NCBI GenBank assembly: GCA_965203195.1
Contig: OZ241860.1
Location: forward strand, 3,286,001-3,350,000
Origin: Bin87 sp965203195
Lineage (GTDB): Bacteria > Chloroflexota > Dehalococcoidia > Lucifugimonadales > UBA3495
Direction: 5' to 3'
Length of the DNA stretch: 64,000 nucleotides
A model generated the notes under the pieces. It ran no database searches. It was not told the DNA's origin and saw only the letters and a list, made by a program, of their open reading frames with translations. Shown piece after piece: positions 26,174 to 34,236 of this stretch. The position numbers were made by a program, and so were the translations under genes. Positions within the stretch are counted from its first letter, which is position 1, and the number at the start of each line of letters is the position of its first letter.

Positions 26174-27913
26174 GTGAAACTCAAAGGCTCTGAAATCATC
26201 TGTGAAAGCCTGCTGCGCGAAGGCGTGTCCGTCCTGTTCGGACACCCCGGCGGCGCCATCCTGCCCTTCTACGACGCTCTGTGGGCCTACCCGCAGCTGC
26301 GCCACATCCTCGTCCGGCACGAGCAGTCCGCCGCCCACGCCGCCGACGGCTACGCCCGCGTCACCGGCCAACCCGGCGTCTGCGTGGCCACCTCCGGCCC
26401 CGGCGCCACCAACCTCATCACCGGCATTATGGGCGCCAAAGCCGACAGCGTGCCCCTGGTCGCCATCACCGGACAGGTCGCCCGCGCCGCCCTGGGCACC
26501 GAAGCCTTCCAGGAATGCGACATCTGCTCCATCGCCGCCGTCTGCACCAAACGCACCTACCTCGTCCTCTCCGCCGCCGACCTCGCCCGTACCATCAAAG
26601 ACGCCTTCCGCGTGGCCAAGGAGGGACGCCCCGGCCCTGTCCTCATCGACGTCCCCCGCGACGTCCAGCTGGAACTGGCCGACTTCCATTACCCTGACGA
26701 CCCCGCCCCTGACCCTTGCCCCCCTGCCCTCTCCGCCGACCTCATCGCCAACCTGCCCAAGGCCGCCGACCTCATCAACAACGCCGCCCGCCCTGTCATC
26801 ATCGCCGGACACGGCATCGTCCACTCCGGCGCTTTCGACGAACTCCGCGCCCTCGCCGAGCGCACCGGCATTCCCGTCATCAACACCCTCCTGGGCTTAA
26901 GCGCCTTCCCCCGCAATCATCCCCAGAGCCTCGGTATGCTGGGAATGCACGGTATGTACTGGTGCAATATGGTCGTTGACCAGGCCGACGTCATCATCGG
27001 CCTGGGAATGCGCTTCGACGACCGCGTAACCGGACGCGTCTCCGGCTTCGCCCCCCACGCCCGCATCATCCACCTGGACATCGAAGCCAGCCAGGTGGGG
27101 CGCGTCGTCCCCGCGGAAGTCCCCCTGGTCGGCGACGCCCGCCCCGTCCTCCAGGCCCTGACCCCTCTGACCCAATGGCGCGAGCGCCCCGAATGGATGG
27201 CATCCATCGCCCGAATGACCGCCGAACATCCCTCCCTGGCCATCCCCGCCAGCCCCGCCCTGATGCCCCAGCAGGTGCTGGCGCAGCTCAACGACCTCAT
27301 CCGGCAGGACGACAACGCCATCATCGTCACCGGCGTGGGCCAGCACCAGATGTGGGCGGCGCAGTATCTGTTCCTCAACCGCCCCAACTCCTTCGTAACC
27401 TCCGGCGGCCTCGGCGTAATGGGCTTTGAGGTTCCCGCCGCCCTGGGCGCCCAGCTGGGCCGCCCCGGCGCCACCGTCTGGTCCATCGCCGGCGACGGCG
27501 GCTTCCAGATGACCCTACAGGAACTGGTCACCGCCGTCCAGGAAAAACTGCCCATCAAAATCGCCCTGTTCAACAACGGCTACCTGGGCATGGTGCGCCA
27601 GTGGCAAGAAATGTTCTTTGACGGCCACATTAAAGAGGTGCCAATGCCCGGCCCGGACTACATCAAACTCGCCAACGCCTACGGCATCCCCGCCCTGCGC
27701 GTGGCCCAGCAGGAGGACGTAGCCGACGCCCTGCAACAGGCCCAGGCTTACGACGGCCCCTTCCTCATTGAATTCGTGGTGGAACCGGAAACCAACGTAT
27801 TCCCTATGGTGCCGCCCGGCGGCTCCCTGGCCGACACCATCGAGGATCCCCGCACGGCAACCCCGTCCTCGGTCACCGCCGCCGCCGTCGCTGCCGCCGC
27901 CGCCCCCCGCTAG
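26174..27913 (+). CDS. ilvB: Acetolactate synthase large (catalytic) subunit
   Basis: IlvB makes acetolactate or acetohydroxybutyrate, the first common step to valine, leucine and isoleucine, using thiamine diphosphate. The 579-residue protein shows GHPGGAILPFYDAL, the catalytic-glutamate region LVRHEQSAAHAADGYAR, TSGPGATNLITG, and the ThDP motif GDGGFQMTLQEL..NNGYLGMVRQWQ. GTG 26174 follows GGAG 7 nt upstream. A T-box controls it. No ilvN regulatory subunit or ilvC follows; the next gene is on the other strand. Confidence 0.95.
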   Translation: MKLKGSEIICESLLREGVSVLFGHPGGAILPFYDALWAYPQLRHILVRHEQSAAHAADGYARVTGQPGVCVATSGPGATNLITGIMGAKADSVPLVAITGQVARAALGTEAFQECDICSIAAVCTKRTYLVLSAADLARTIKDAFRVAKEGRPGPVLIDVPRDVQLELADFHYPDDPAPDPCPPALSADLIANLPKAADLINNAARPVIIAGHGIVHSGAFDELRALAERTGIPVINTLLGLSAFPRNHPQSLGMLGMHGMYWCNMVVDQADVIIGLGMRFDDRVTGRVSGFAPHARIIHLDIEASQVGRVVPAEVPLVGDARPVLQALTPLTQWRERPEWMASIARMTAEHPSLAIPASPALMPQQVLAQLNDLIRQDDNAIIVTGVGQHQMWAAQYLFLNRPNSFVTSGGLGVMGFEVPAALGAQLGRPGATVWSIAGDGGFQMTLQELVTAVQEKLPIKIALFNNGYLGMVRQWQEMFFDGHIKEVPMPGPDYIKLANAYGIPALRVAQQEDVADALQQAQAYDGPFLIEFVVEPETNVFPMVPPGGSLADTIEDPRTATPSSVTAAAVAAAAAPR

Positions 27914-27966
27914 ACCCGGCCCGCCCGGCCCGCCCGCCGCCATACTGCCGCCAACTTCCGCCGGAC

Positions 27967-28452
27967 TTACACCTCCGCCCCTTCGTACCGCGCCACCTCC
28001 ACGAATCCCCTCTCCGCCTCATCCCACTCGAACAGCGCCGCCGCTACCACCCGCTCCCTGTCAATCCCCACCACCAGCTGCTGCACTGGATACGCCGGCC
28101 CGTCTCCCCAGGGACTGGCGGCCACGGCCCGGTCGGTTTCGGAAAAATACGCCATCCCGTTGGGGTGCGAGTGATAGATGACGCGCGCCGGCGTTGCGCT
28201 GTCCAGGCTGGCGTTCAGCGCCAGCAAATCGGCGGCGTTGAACACATACGCCCGCTCCGCCGTCCGCTCCGCCGCCGTTGGGTGATTGCCTTCAGCCTGG
28301 TCGTTCACTGCCGGCCGGATGGCGTCCACCCCGGCGCTGTCCGCCGGCCCCGTCAGCCATCCGCAGCACTCGGCCGGAAAGGCGGCGCGCGCCTCCCGGT
28401 ACACCGCCCGCAGGATGTGCCGCGGGATTTCCGGTACATCTGTGAAATTCAT
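27967..28452 (-). CDS. JAMM/MPN+ metallopeptidase family protein
   Basis: The 161-residue protein has the JAMM zinc motif: an upstream Glu in AAFPAECCGWLTG, then YHSHPNGMAYFSETDRA (HxHPx7SxxD). Bacterial members cleave ubiquitin-like or sulphur-carrier tails, or act on cysteine conjugates (Mec-type). ATG 28452 with AGGGGG upstream is used; GTG 28455 is also possible. It is divergent from a zinc-ribbon gene. No sulphur-carrier gene is adjacent, so the substrate is open. Confidence 0.86.
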   Translation of the reverse strand: MNFTDVPEIPRHILRAVYREARAAFPAECCGWLTGPADSAGVDAIRPAVNDQAEGNHPTAAERTAERAYVFNAADLLALNASLDSATPARVIYHSHPNGMAYFSETDRAVAASPWGDGPAYPVQQLVVGIDRERVVAAALFEWDEAERGFVEVARYEGAEV

Positions 28453-28616
28453 CACAAAACCCCCTTGTTACGAAATGCGTAACCTGATATGCTGATTACA
28501 CCACCGTAGCCGGCTTTGCCGTAATACTCCCGTAATGCGATGGCAGTAAAATGCTGCTGTCGCCGGTGGAACCGGCCATGCCAATTAACCGGACTCCCCG
28601 CAGGATCTGAGGAAAA

Positions 28617-28991
28617 ATGTCCACCCTGACCCGTAAATCCCTTCGCCAATCGTTGCAGCTGAAAGCGTGCCCCCGGTGCGGCGGCGACGTCTGCCGGATG
28701 CGGGACACCTTCGGAGTCTATCACCGTTGCGCCCAGTGCGGACGGGAAATCCGCGCCACGATGCCCGCCGCCGCTGCCCGTATGCCGGCCCGAGAGGCTA
28801 ACGACGCCGGCATCGCCAGCGTGGCCACCATCGCCAATACGGCCGCGGCCACAGCCCCCGCCGAAGCCAACGTCGCCAATATGACCGTCCCCGCTACCGC
28901 TACCGTTGCCACCATCGCTACCCCCGCCGGCATCGTTGCCCCCGCCCCGTCCCATCCCGCTACCGACCGCATCGGCAAGCTGCTGCTCTAG
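28617..28991 (+). CDS. Small zinc-ribbon protein 1
   Basis: The 124-residue protein has an N-terminal zinc ribbon (KACPRCGGDV...RCAQCGREIR, about residues 17-46) and an Ala/Thr/Val-rich tail of low complexity (about 60-115). ATG 28617 follows GAGGAAAA closely. A paralogue starts 264 bp after its stop. The Cys-x2-Cys pairs should bind zinc; function beyond that is not recognised. Confidence 0.7.
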   Translation: MSTLTRKSLRQSLQLKACPRCGGDVCRMRDTFGVYHRCAQCGREIRATMPAAAARMPAREANDAGIASVATIANTAAATAPAEANVANMTVPATATVATIATPAGIVAPAPSHPATDRIGKLLL

Positions 28992-29024
28992 CAGCCCGCC
29001 CACAGGAACAAGCCCGCGCCGCCA

Positions 29025-29063
29025 GCGGCCCCGGACTTGTTCCGGGGCCGCTTCCCTTTTACC
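29025..29063 (+). terminator. Terminator after zinc-ribbon gene 1
   Basis: GCGGCCCCGG and CCGGGGCCGC form a perfect 10-bp stem around a 7-nt loop, followed by a T-rich tail (TTCCCTTTT). It separates the two zinc-ribbon genes. Confidence 0.8.
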
Positions 29064-29254
29064 CCTCTGCCCCCTTGCCGCTACAGCTCGCAACGCAACG
29101 CCCCCAAGACCGGACTGCCGTAACCAACCACCGCGCGACCGCCTGACCACGCCGGCCTGACCACGCCGGCCTGACAACCTCCGTCCTGACAGCCATCATC
29201 GCAACCCACCAATTCGCAACCCGCCCCTCAACCGGGGCCACAGGAGTCAATCCG

Positions 29255-29572
29255 ATGGAAGCCAAAGTCAACGCCACCCTCAACGCCATTCACCCGGCCG
29301 CCATTCCGGCGAACTCCATTCCGGTGAGTAACGCCGCCGCCGGCCGCGTCCGCCGCCCCCGCCGGCAGGTCTATCTGCGGGCCTGCCCCCACTGCGGCGG
29401 CGACGTCCGCCTGGCCCGCGACATCTACGGCGCATCCTGGCAGTGCCTCCAGTGCAGCCGGGAGATCCGGCCCGCCGTCCGGCCCGAAAGCGCCCCTCTG
29501 CCGGCGATGACGCCTCCGCTGCCGGCCCACGCCACAACAGCTCCGCCGGAAAGGGAGCGGCTGGCTGCCTGA
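29255..29572 (+). CDS. Small zinc-ribbon protein 2 (paralogue)
   Basis: The 105-residue protein repeats the zinc-ribbon pattern of the previous gene (RACPHCGGDVRLARDIYG...CLQCSREIRP) with different flanks. ATG 29255 has GGAG about 8 nt upstream. The paired Cys motifs and similar spacing show a local duplication. Low-complexity Ala/Pro ends. Function not recognised. Confidence 0.7.
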   Translation: MEAKVNATLNAIHPAAIPANSIPVSNAAAGRVRRPRRQVYLRACPHCGGDVRLARDIYGASWQCLQCSREIRPAVRPESAPLPAMTPPLPAHATTAPPERERLAA

Positions 29573-29695
29573 CGGCGTCGCCGCGCCACCTACCCATCCC
29601 CGCGCCGGTGGCCGGTCACTGACGACCAGTTGCCGGCCGCCCCCGCCGGCCCATCGGCCATGGCGCTTTACCCCCCCCCCCCGCCGGCCAGCCCG

Positions 29696-30184
29696 CTAAC
29701 GCCGGCGAAAGTTGCGCGCGCTGGCGTCGTTCCGCCGCCGCACAAACTCGGCGTACTGCCGCACCGCATCCGCCTGCGCCTCCGTCTGCACGGAACCGGG
29801 CCGCGCCTGCCGGATGTACGCAACCGCCTCGTCGGCGTCCCACCCGGTATTGACCAGATAAGCGGCCAGAATCGTTCCCGTCCGTCCGATGCCGGCGGCG
29901 CAGGTAATCACCGTCGGCCGCTCCCAGGTCTCAATCTGCTGTTCGGCAAAAGTTACGATGCGGTCAATCTGCTCTACCGTCGGCGCGCTCATATCCGGCA
30001 CTGGCTCGTACAGCTCCGTAAAACCCCACGGCTCCGTCGCAATGGTGTTCTGCTCCATCCGCACCACCGCCGCGATGTCGTTGCGCTCAAAGTAAATCAG
30101 ATGCCGCCGTTCCGTCGGCCCCATGGCCCCGGCCAGCGAGCCGTGCAGTATCCAGCTGAAGTTGCGAAAGGTGTCCTGTGGCAT
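29696..30184 (-). CDS. DUSP23-like protein tyrosine/dual-specificity phosphatase
   Basis: The 162-residue protein resembles the small DUSP23/VHZ phosphatases: FSWILHGSLAGAM near the N-terminus, the general-acid region PVPDMSAPTVEQIDRI, and the P-loop TCAAGIGRTGTILAAYLV (C-x5-R-T). The usual His before the catalytic Cys is Thr here. ATG 30184 has GGAG 6 nt upstream and begins where DUSP23 does; a GTG at 30232 is also in frame. A run of 12 Cs lies 13 bp after its stop, in the intergenic DNA. Confidence 0.85.
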   Translation of the reverse strand: MPQDTFRNFSWILHGSLAGAMGPTERRHLIYFERNDIAAVVRMEQNTIATEPWGFTELYEPVPDMSAPTVEQIDRIVTFAEQQIETWERPTVITCAAGIGRTGTILAAYLVNTGWDADEAVAYIRQARPGSVQTEAQADAVRQYAEFVRRRNDASARNFRRR

Positions 30185-30577
30185 CGGTCGCTCCGTTGCT
30201 TGGGCCGGGCGTGCGGTCAACTTGTGGTTCACCGTATCGCCCGGTGTCTGTTTTCGTCATTCCGGCGCCGCCAGCATTGCGATGGTTTCGTCATCGCTAC
30301 GGCGCGGGTGGCGATGCTGGCAGGACAACCGTCGCTGAGTTCGGCTCCGGCAGTGCGGATGTCCTAGCGGCGGATGCCAGCAGGCGGTTGATGCGTTCCC
30401 GGTCGGCTAGGGACGGGACATCCCGGCAAATCGTCAAGGACAGCAGCGACAGTATGATCCCGTCAGTTTATTTCGTGGAACACAATACGGAAACGAGTAA
30501 AAGCCCCACTGCTTGCCCTATGGCGGCACCTTGGCTTACGCTTATCTGCTTTGAGGAGCGGGGCGGATTCCGGCCGA
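30185..30577 (-). other. Intergenic region with a fragment of a duplicated gene
   Basis: Apart from the pseudogene fragment at 30371-30450 listed separately, I see no supported gene. A 14-bp sequence at 30207-30220 (GGGCGTGCGGTCAA) is identical to the terminus of the IS5-type remnant at 43977 and may be another footprint. Confidence 0.5.
30371..30450 (-). pseudogene. Remnant of a second copy of the coiled-coil nuclease gene
   Basis: Reverse-strand frames here read VAAVLDDLPG and, after a frameshift, SLADRERINRLLASAA, matching IAAVLDGFLEWPILADRERINRLLVAA of the intact gene at 30578-31477. Only about 80 bp survive, so this is a decayed tandem copy. Confidence 0.65.
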
Positions 30578-31477
30578 CTAGTCCAGGGCATATTGGGCCA
30601 GAGGATAGCTGATGATGGTTACGCCCAGGGCGCGGGCGGCGGCGTTCATATCCGCAGGCCAGTCGTGGTGGGTGACGAGGTAAGCGACGGTGGGGACGCC
30701 GGCGACGCGGGCAATTATGTCGGCGCGACGGGATGCGGTTTCCAGGTCCTCGCGGTTGAAGGTAATGGTGGCTTCCAGTACCGTCAGCGTTCCGGTGGAT
30801 TCGTCATCGTTTTCGGCGCGTGCGATAATGTCCACATGGTAGCCGTCGATAAGCTCGGCCCTGGTAATGCGGTTGGCGTGGCGGGCGGCTACCAACAGGC
30901 GGTTAATGCGCTCGCGGTCGGCCAGGATGGGCCATTCCAGAAAGCCGTCGAGGACGGCGGCGATCTCTTGCCGGCAGGCGTTTTCGTAGGATTCGCCCCG
31001 GAAACGGCCAAAGGATCCCTGCAAGGTGGCAAGACCGCGTTGCACGGAACGGAGTCCTTCCTCCAAAGCCGGGATGCGGGCAACCTTCTCCTCAATAGCT
31101 GGGATGCGGGCGACCGCTTCCTCCAAAGCCGGGATGCGGGCAACCTTCTCCTCAATGGCCGGGATACGGGCAACCGCTTCCTCAATAGCCGGGATGCGAG
31201 TGACCGCTTCCTCCAAAGCCGGAATGCGGGCCACCTTCTCCTCAATAGCTGGGATGCGGGCAACCGCTTCCTCAACCACGCCGAGGCGTTCCAGGATTAG
31301 CCGGATGTTGTCGGTGTTCTCCCGCACCATAGCCACCAGCGCCGGGAAATCCTCCGCCAGGAGGAAGCGCAACACGGGCTGCCGGACTTGCGGATGCAAC
31401 GCAATTTCCTGCAACAACTGGCGCACCAGGGCCGCTTCCTGCGGAATCAGATCGTTTATGTCCTGGGCGGTTGTCAT
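30578..31477 (-). CDS. Coiled-coil protein with C-terminal PD-(D/E)XK nuclease-like domain
   Basis: The 299-residue protein has an N-terminal helical part, a central run of seven 10-residue repeats (VARIPAIEEK/VARIPALEEA type, about residues 67-136), and a C-terminal domain with IDGYHVDIIARA and LTVLEATITFN, which resembles the D..ExT core of PD-(D/E)XK nucleases in the DUF3782 type of long coiled-coil proteins. ATG 31477 lies after a weak ribosome site. No partner gene is adjacent. DNA cleavage is an inference from the fold pattern only. Confidence 0.7.
   Translation of the reverse strand: MTTAQDINDLIPQEAALVRQLLQEIALHPQVRQPVLRFLLAEDFPALVAMVRENTDNIRLILERLGVVEEAVARIPAIEEKVARIPALEEAVTRIPAIEEAVARIPAIEEKVARIPALEEAVARIPAIEEKVARIPALEEGLRSVQRGLATLQGSFGRFRGESYENACRQEIAAVLDGFLEWPILADRERINRLLVAARHANRITRAELIDGYHVDIIARAENDDESTGTLTVLEATITFNREDLETASRRADIIARVAGVPTVAYLVTHHDWPADMNAAARALGVTIISYPLAQYALD
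31071..31280 (-). repeat. Seven tandem 30-bp repeats within the coiled-coil gene
   Basis: Seven units of 30 bp, each reading GGGATGCGGG... on the + strand, encode the 10-residue repeats of the coiled-coil region. Units alternate between two versions (CAACCTTCTCCTCAATAGC and CGACCGCTTCCTCCAAAGC types), suggesting higher-order duplication. Copy number could vary by slippage or recombination. Confidence 0.85.
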
Positions 31478-31596
31478 AGCGCTTGCCTTCGAGTTGGGCG
31501 GGCGGAACCGGTTATGGGGCCAATGCCGGCGTATCGGGACGGGCCGGGAACCCGTCCCGGTGAAAACGGCCGGCGCGGCGATCAGCCGGGGTTCGG

Positions 31597-33768
31597 TTAG
31601 CGGACAGCCGCCGGCTGGAGGCTGCCGGCATAGGGCTGGATCAGGACGCGGAGCGTGCCGTCATCGTCTTTGCGCTGGGTGAGGAGACGGTGGCCGGCCT
31701 GTTCGGCCCAATAGATGACGTCGTAGATATTGAGGGCGTCGTGGAGGATGGCCTCAATGAAGGAGGTGCGGTCGTGTTCCATCTGGCGGCTGAGGGCGGC
31801 GATGACGCCGGCGCAGTTTTTGCCCCGCCCGTCAATAATCGTCCAGCCGCCGCCCGGGGCGCTGGCCGGGCGCTGGCCGTTGCCGGCGTAGCTGCTGCCA
31901 CTGCCGTTGCCGGCGGGGATGGCAACGGGGTTGCGCACATCAATCTGGCCGGATTTGCGGAGGTCGAGCTGTTCCTTGAAGTAGGAAACGGCTTCCCAAG
32001 CCACGGCGCGGTCGCGGTCGCCGCTGGAGCAAACGGCGCCGCGTACGCCCACTATGTCGGGGTTGATGCGCGCCAGTTCGTCCAGGTTGTCCAGCTTGAG
32101 GTGTCCGCTGAGGGCGGTGCTGAGTCCAGCCTGCTTGGCTTCCATCACCATATCCCGCAGCACCGCTTCGGGCATAAAGTCAAAGAGGTTGCGCCCGTCT
32201 TTGGTAAGGGTGTCAATCAGAAACCCGTCGCATTCGCCCTCTTTGGCGAGCTGCACCATCAGATGCGGATCCAGGCCGCCTTCAAAGAGGAAGTTGTCGG
32301 CAAACAGGGAGCCGATGAGTTTGGTATCGGAGTCGCCGATAGCGGCGCGGGATTCCTTGAGGACTTCAACGGCGGTGGCGTAATCGGCCACCTGGAAGCC
32401 CACCTTGACGGAAGTAGCGTTGAGCAGGGTGGCGGCGTGCACCGCCATAGCCACGGTGCCGGGCTGGTTGGGAACTACGCCCAAGGTGACGCTGACGTGT
32501 TTGTGTTCGGGGATCCGCTCCCGCACCTGGCGGACGAGGTTGGGGTGGCCGGAGCCAACGAGGGCTTCCTGGAGGTTTTTGACATCAATGATGTCGGCGC
32601 CGCCGCGGTCGGCTTCCAGGGCTTCGCCCATATTCTGGACGCTGACGAGCAGCATCATGCCGGAATCGGCCAGGTCGGGGTGCGCGCCGGGCGCGCGGGA
32701 GGTCCGGCCGTTGAGCCAGGGGGCGTGGGCGCGCCCGCTGATGACTTCGCGCTCGGGGAGGCCGGGCGCGGCAGGCGCCGGGGGAACGGGGGCGGCGTGC
32801 ATCCGGGCGAGGATGGGTTCCAGCTCGCCCCAGAGCGCGGCCTTTTCGTCAGCGGCGAGGTCCGCCAGAGGGGAGCGGACGCTGCCGCCCGCCAGCCCCA
32901 TCATTTCGCCCCAGGCTTTGCACATCGCCACGGGCAGGCAGCCGTTGGTCTTTTGCATGGTTCCGCCCCACCACCGGTCGGAAAGCACCTTGATGTCCTT
33001 AAGGTGCCGGTTGTAGAAATCCAGGTCATGGTCGCCGGCGGTGGCTTTCTCAATGAACTGGACATAATAGTTGTGGCGGGGGGTATCGAAGCGCCAGTCG
33101 GAGGTGTTGGCGAACATTGCCTGCTGGTGGAAACCGAGTTCTTTGGCTTTGTGGAAAATCCATTCGTCGGGGGTGCTGATGATGGCGTCTTTGCCCACGA
33201 GCAGGTGGGTTTCAATGGAAATCTGCTGGTTGAAACTGGCTTCTTTGACGCCCACGACGTTGGGGATGCCGCAGATTTGCTTGAGCCCCTGGGGGCTGAT
33301 GGTGATGCCGAACTGGGGGGAGTTGTAGAACATCATCGCCAGGTCGGTGGCGTCGGCGACCCGGCGGACGAAGTCCACTACCTGCGCCTCGCTTTTGGTG
33401 ACCATATAGGAAGGGGCGATGATGAGCAGGTCGAAGCCGCGCTGCTGGGCGTGCCGGGCGAGGGCAACGGATTCGGACAGGGAGGAGTGGGTGATATGGG
33501 CGCCGATGAGCCATCGCCCGGCGGCTTCGTCGGCTACGGTGTCCATAACGAGGCGGCGTTCCGCTTCGGTAAGGCTCCAGAATTCGCCCATATTCCAGGT
33601 GCAGCCGCCGCCGCGGACGCCGAGGCTCTGCACATAGCGGATGTTGCGCCGGAGGCCCTCGGTGTCCACGCGGTTGTCGGGGGTGAAAGGGGTCACGAGG
33701 GTAGTCCACTGGCCCTTGATGGTTTGCCAGGCCCAATCCTGCGCTTCGTGCTTGCGGTAACCGGCCAT
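31597..33768 (-). CDS. Three-domain fusion: DapA-like aldolase + MfnB-like + TusA-like
   Basis: The 723-residue protein has (1) a dihydrodipicolinate synthase/N-acetylneuraminate lyase fold (about 10-325) with the Tyr in MFYNSPQFG (148) and Schiff-base Lys175 in VVGVKEAS; (2) about 371-600, an MfnB-type (5-formylfuran-3-yl)methyl phosphate synthase with MLLVSVQNMGEALEA, ADIIDVKN (Lys397, matching the family active-site Lys27) and LIDTLTKDGRNLFD (Lys523); (3) about 641-715, a TusA-like domain with IIDGRGKNCAGVIAALS, where CAGV replaces the usual CPGP, Cys652 being the sulphur-site position. Linkers of 30-40 residues are Pro/Ala- and Gly/Ser-rich. ATG 33768 has GGAGG 9 nt upstream. MfnB makes a furan precursor of methanofuran from two glyceraldehyde-3-phosphates; the joint reaction here is unknown. 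Confidence 0.85.
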   Translation of the reverse strand: MAGYRKHEAQDWAWQTIKGQWTTLVTPFTPDNRVDTEGLRRNIRYVQSLGVRGGGCTWNMGEFWSLTEAERRLVMDTVADEAAGRWLIGAHITHSSLSESVALARHAQQRGFDLLIIAPSYMVTKSEAQVVDFVRRVADATDLAMMFYNSPQFGITISPQGLKQICGIPNVVGVKEASFNQQISIETHLLVGKDAIISTPDEWIFHKAKELGFHQQAMFANTSDWRFDTPRHNYYVQFIEKATAGDHDLDFYNRHLKDIKVLSDRWWGGTMQKTNGCLPVAMCKAWGEMMGLAGGSVRSPLADLAADEKAALWGELEPILARMHAAPVPPAPAAPGLPEREVISGRAHAPWLNGRTSRAPGAHPDLADSGMMLLVSVQNMGEALEADRGGADIIDVKNLQEALVGSGHPNLVRQVRERIPEHKHVSVTLGVVPNQPGTVAMAVHAATLLNATSVKVGFQVADYATAVEVLKESRAAIGDSDTKLIGSLFADNFLFEGGLDPHLMVQLAKEGECDGFLIDTLTKDGRNLFDFMPEAVLRDMVMEAKQAGLSTALSGHLKLDNLDELARINPDIVGVRGAVCSSGDRDRAVAWEAVSYFKEQLDLRKSGQIDVRNPVAIPAGNGSGSSYAGNGQRPASAPGGGWTIIDGRGKNCAGVIAALSRQMEHDRTSFIEAILHDALNIYDVIYWAEQAGHRLLTQRKDDDGTLRVLIQPYAGSLQPAAVR

Positions 33769-34236
33769 AATAGAAAGCCTCCGGGTGGGAATGGTCAGTC
33801 TGGTAGGTGGGGCGCGACGCCCGGGCGGGAAGGCGGAGGCAAGGCCGGCGGCAAGGCAAAAGGACAGGTGGCGGCGCCGGCGCAAGGCGGTTCCACCGGG
33901 GATTAGCGACACGCCCTAGTGTACGGGGATAGCCGCCCGGCGTCAATAATGATGGTTGATATGATGGCGTTCCCGGCCCGGCGGTTCATTTATCAGCGGC
34001 TCGTTTATAAGATGATAGTACAATGCCCAGCTCCGGCCACCACGGTCGGAGCCTCCCTATCGATTGGAAATATGGCGTAGTTCGCTTTCCAGGGGAACAG
34101 CCGTTCCGGCGCCGTTATCACGGCCCTAACGCCGCTCCACAAAAGATTGCCTCCGTTGTGATAGCATAAAGACGCCTGTACCCGGGCAAACAAAGCCTAT
34201 CCCATCCCGTACCGGACGCACGGAGACTGCCGATTT
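33769..34236 (+). other. Divergent promoter region
   Basis: This 468-bp stretch separates the fusion gene and the SIS gene, which are transcribed apart. It is relatively AT-rich around 33945-34030, as expected for promoters, and has a GCTCCGGCC...GGTCGGAGC hairpin near 34027-34053. No coding frame looks real. Confidence 0.5.

Noticed and set aside
29671..29682. A run of 12 Cs as a second phase-variation tract
   Set aside because: It lies downstream of the DUSP stop and outside any promoter or start region.
34005..34193. A 62-residue reverse frame in the region before the SIS gene
   Set aside because: No ribosome site or recognisable motif, and it overlaps the expected promoter region.
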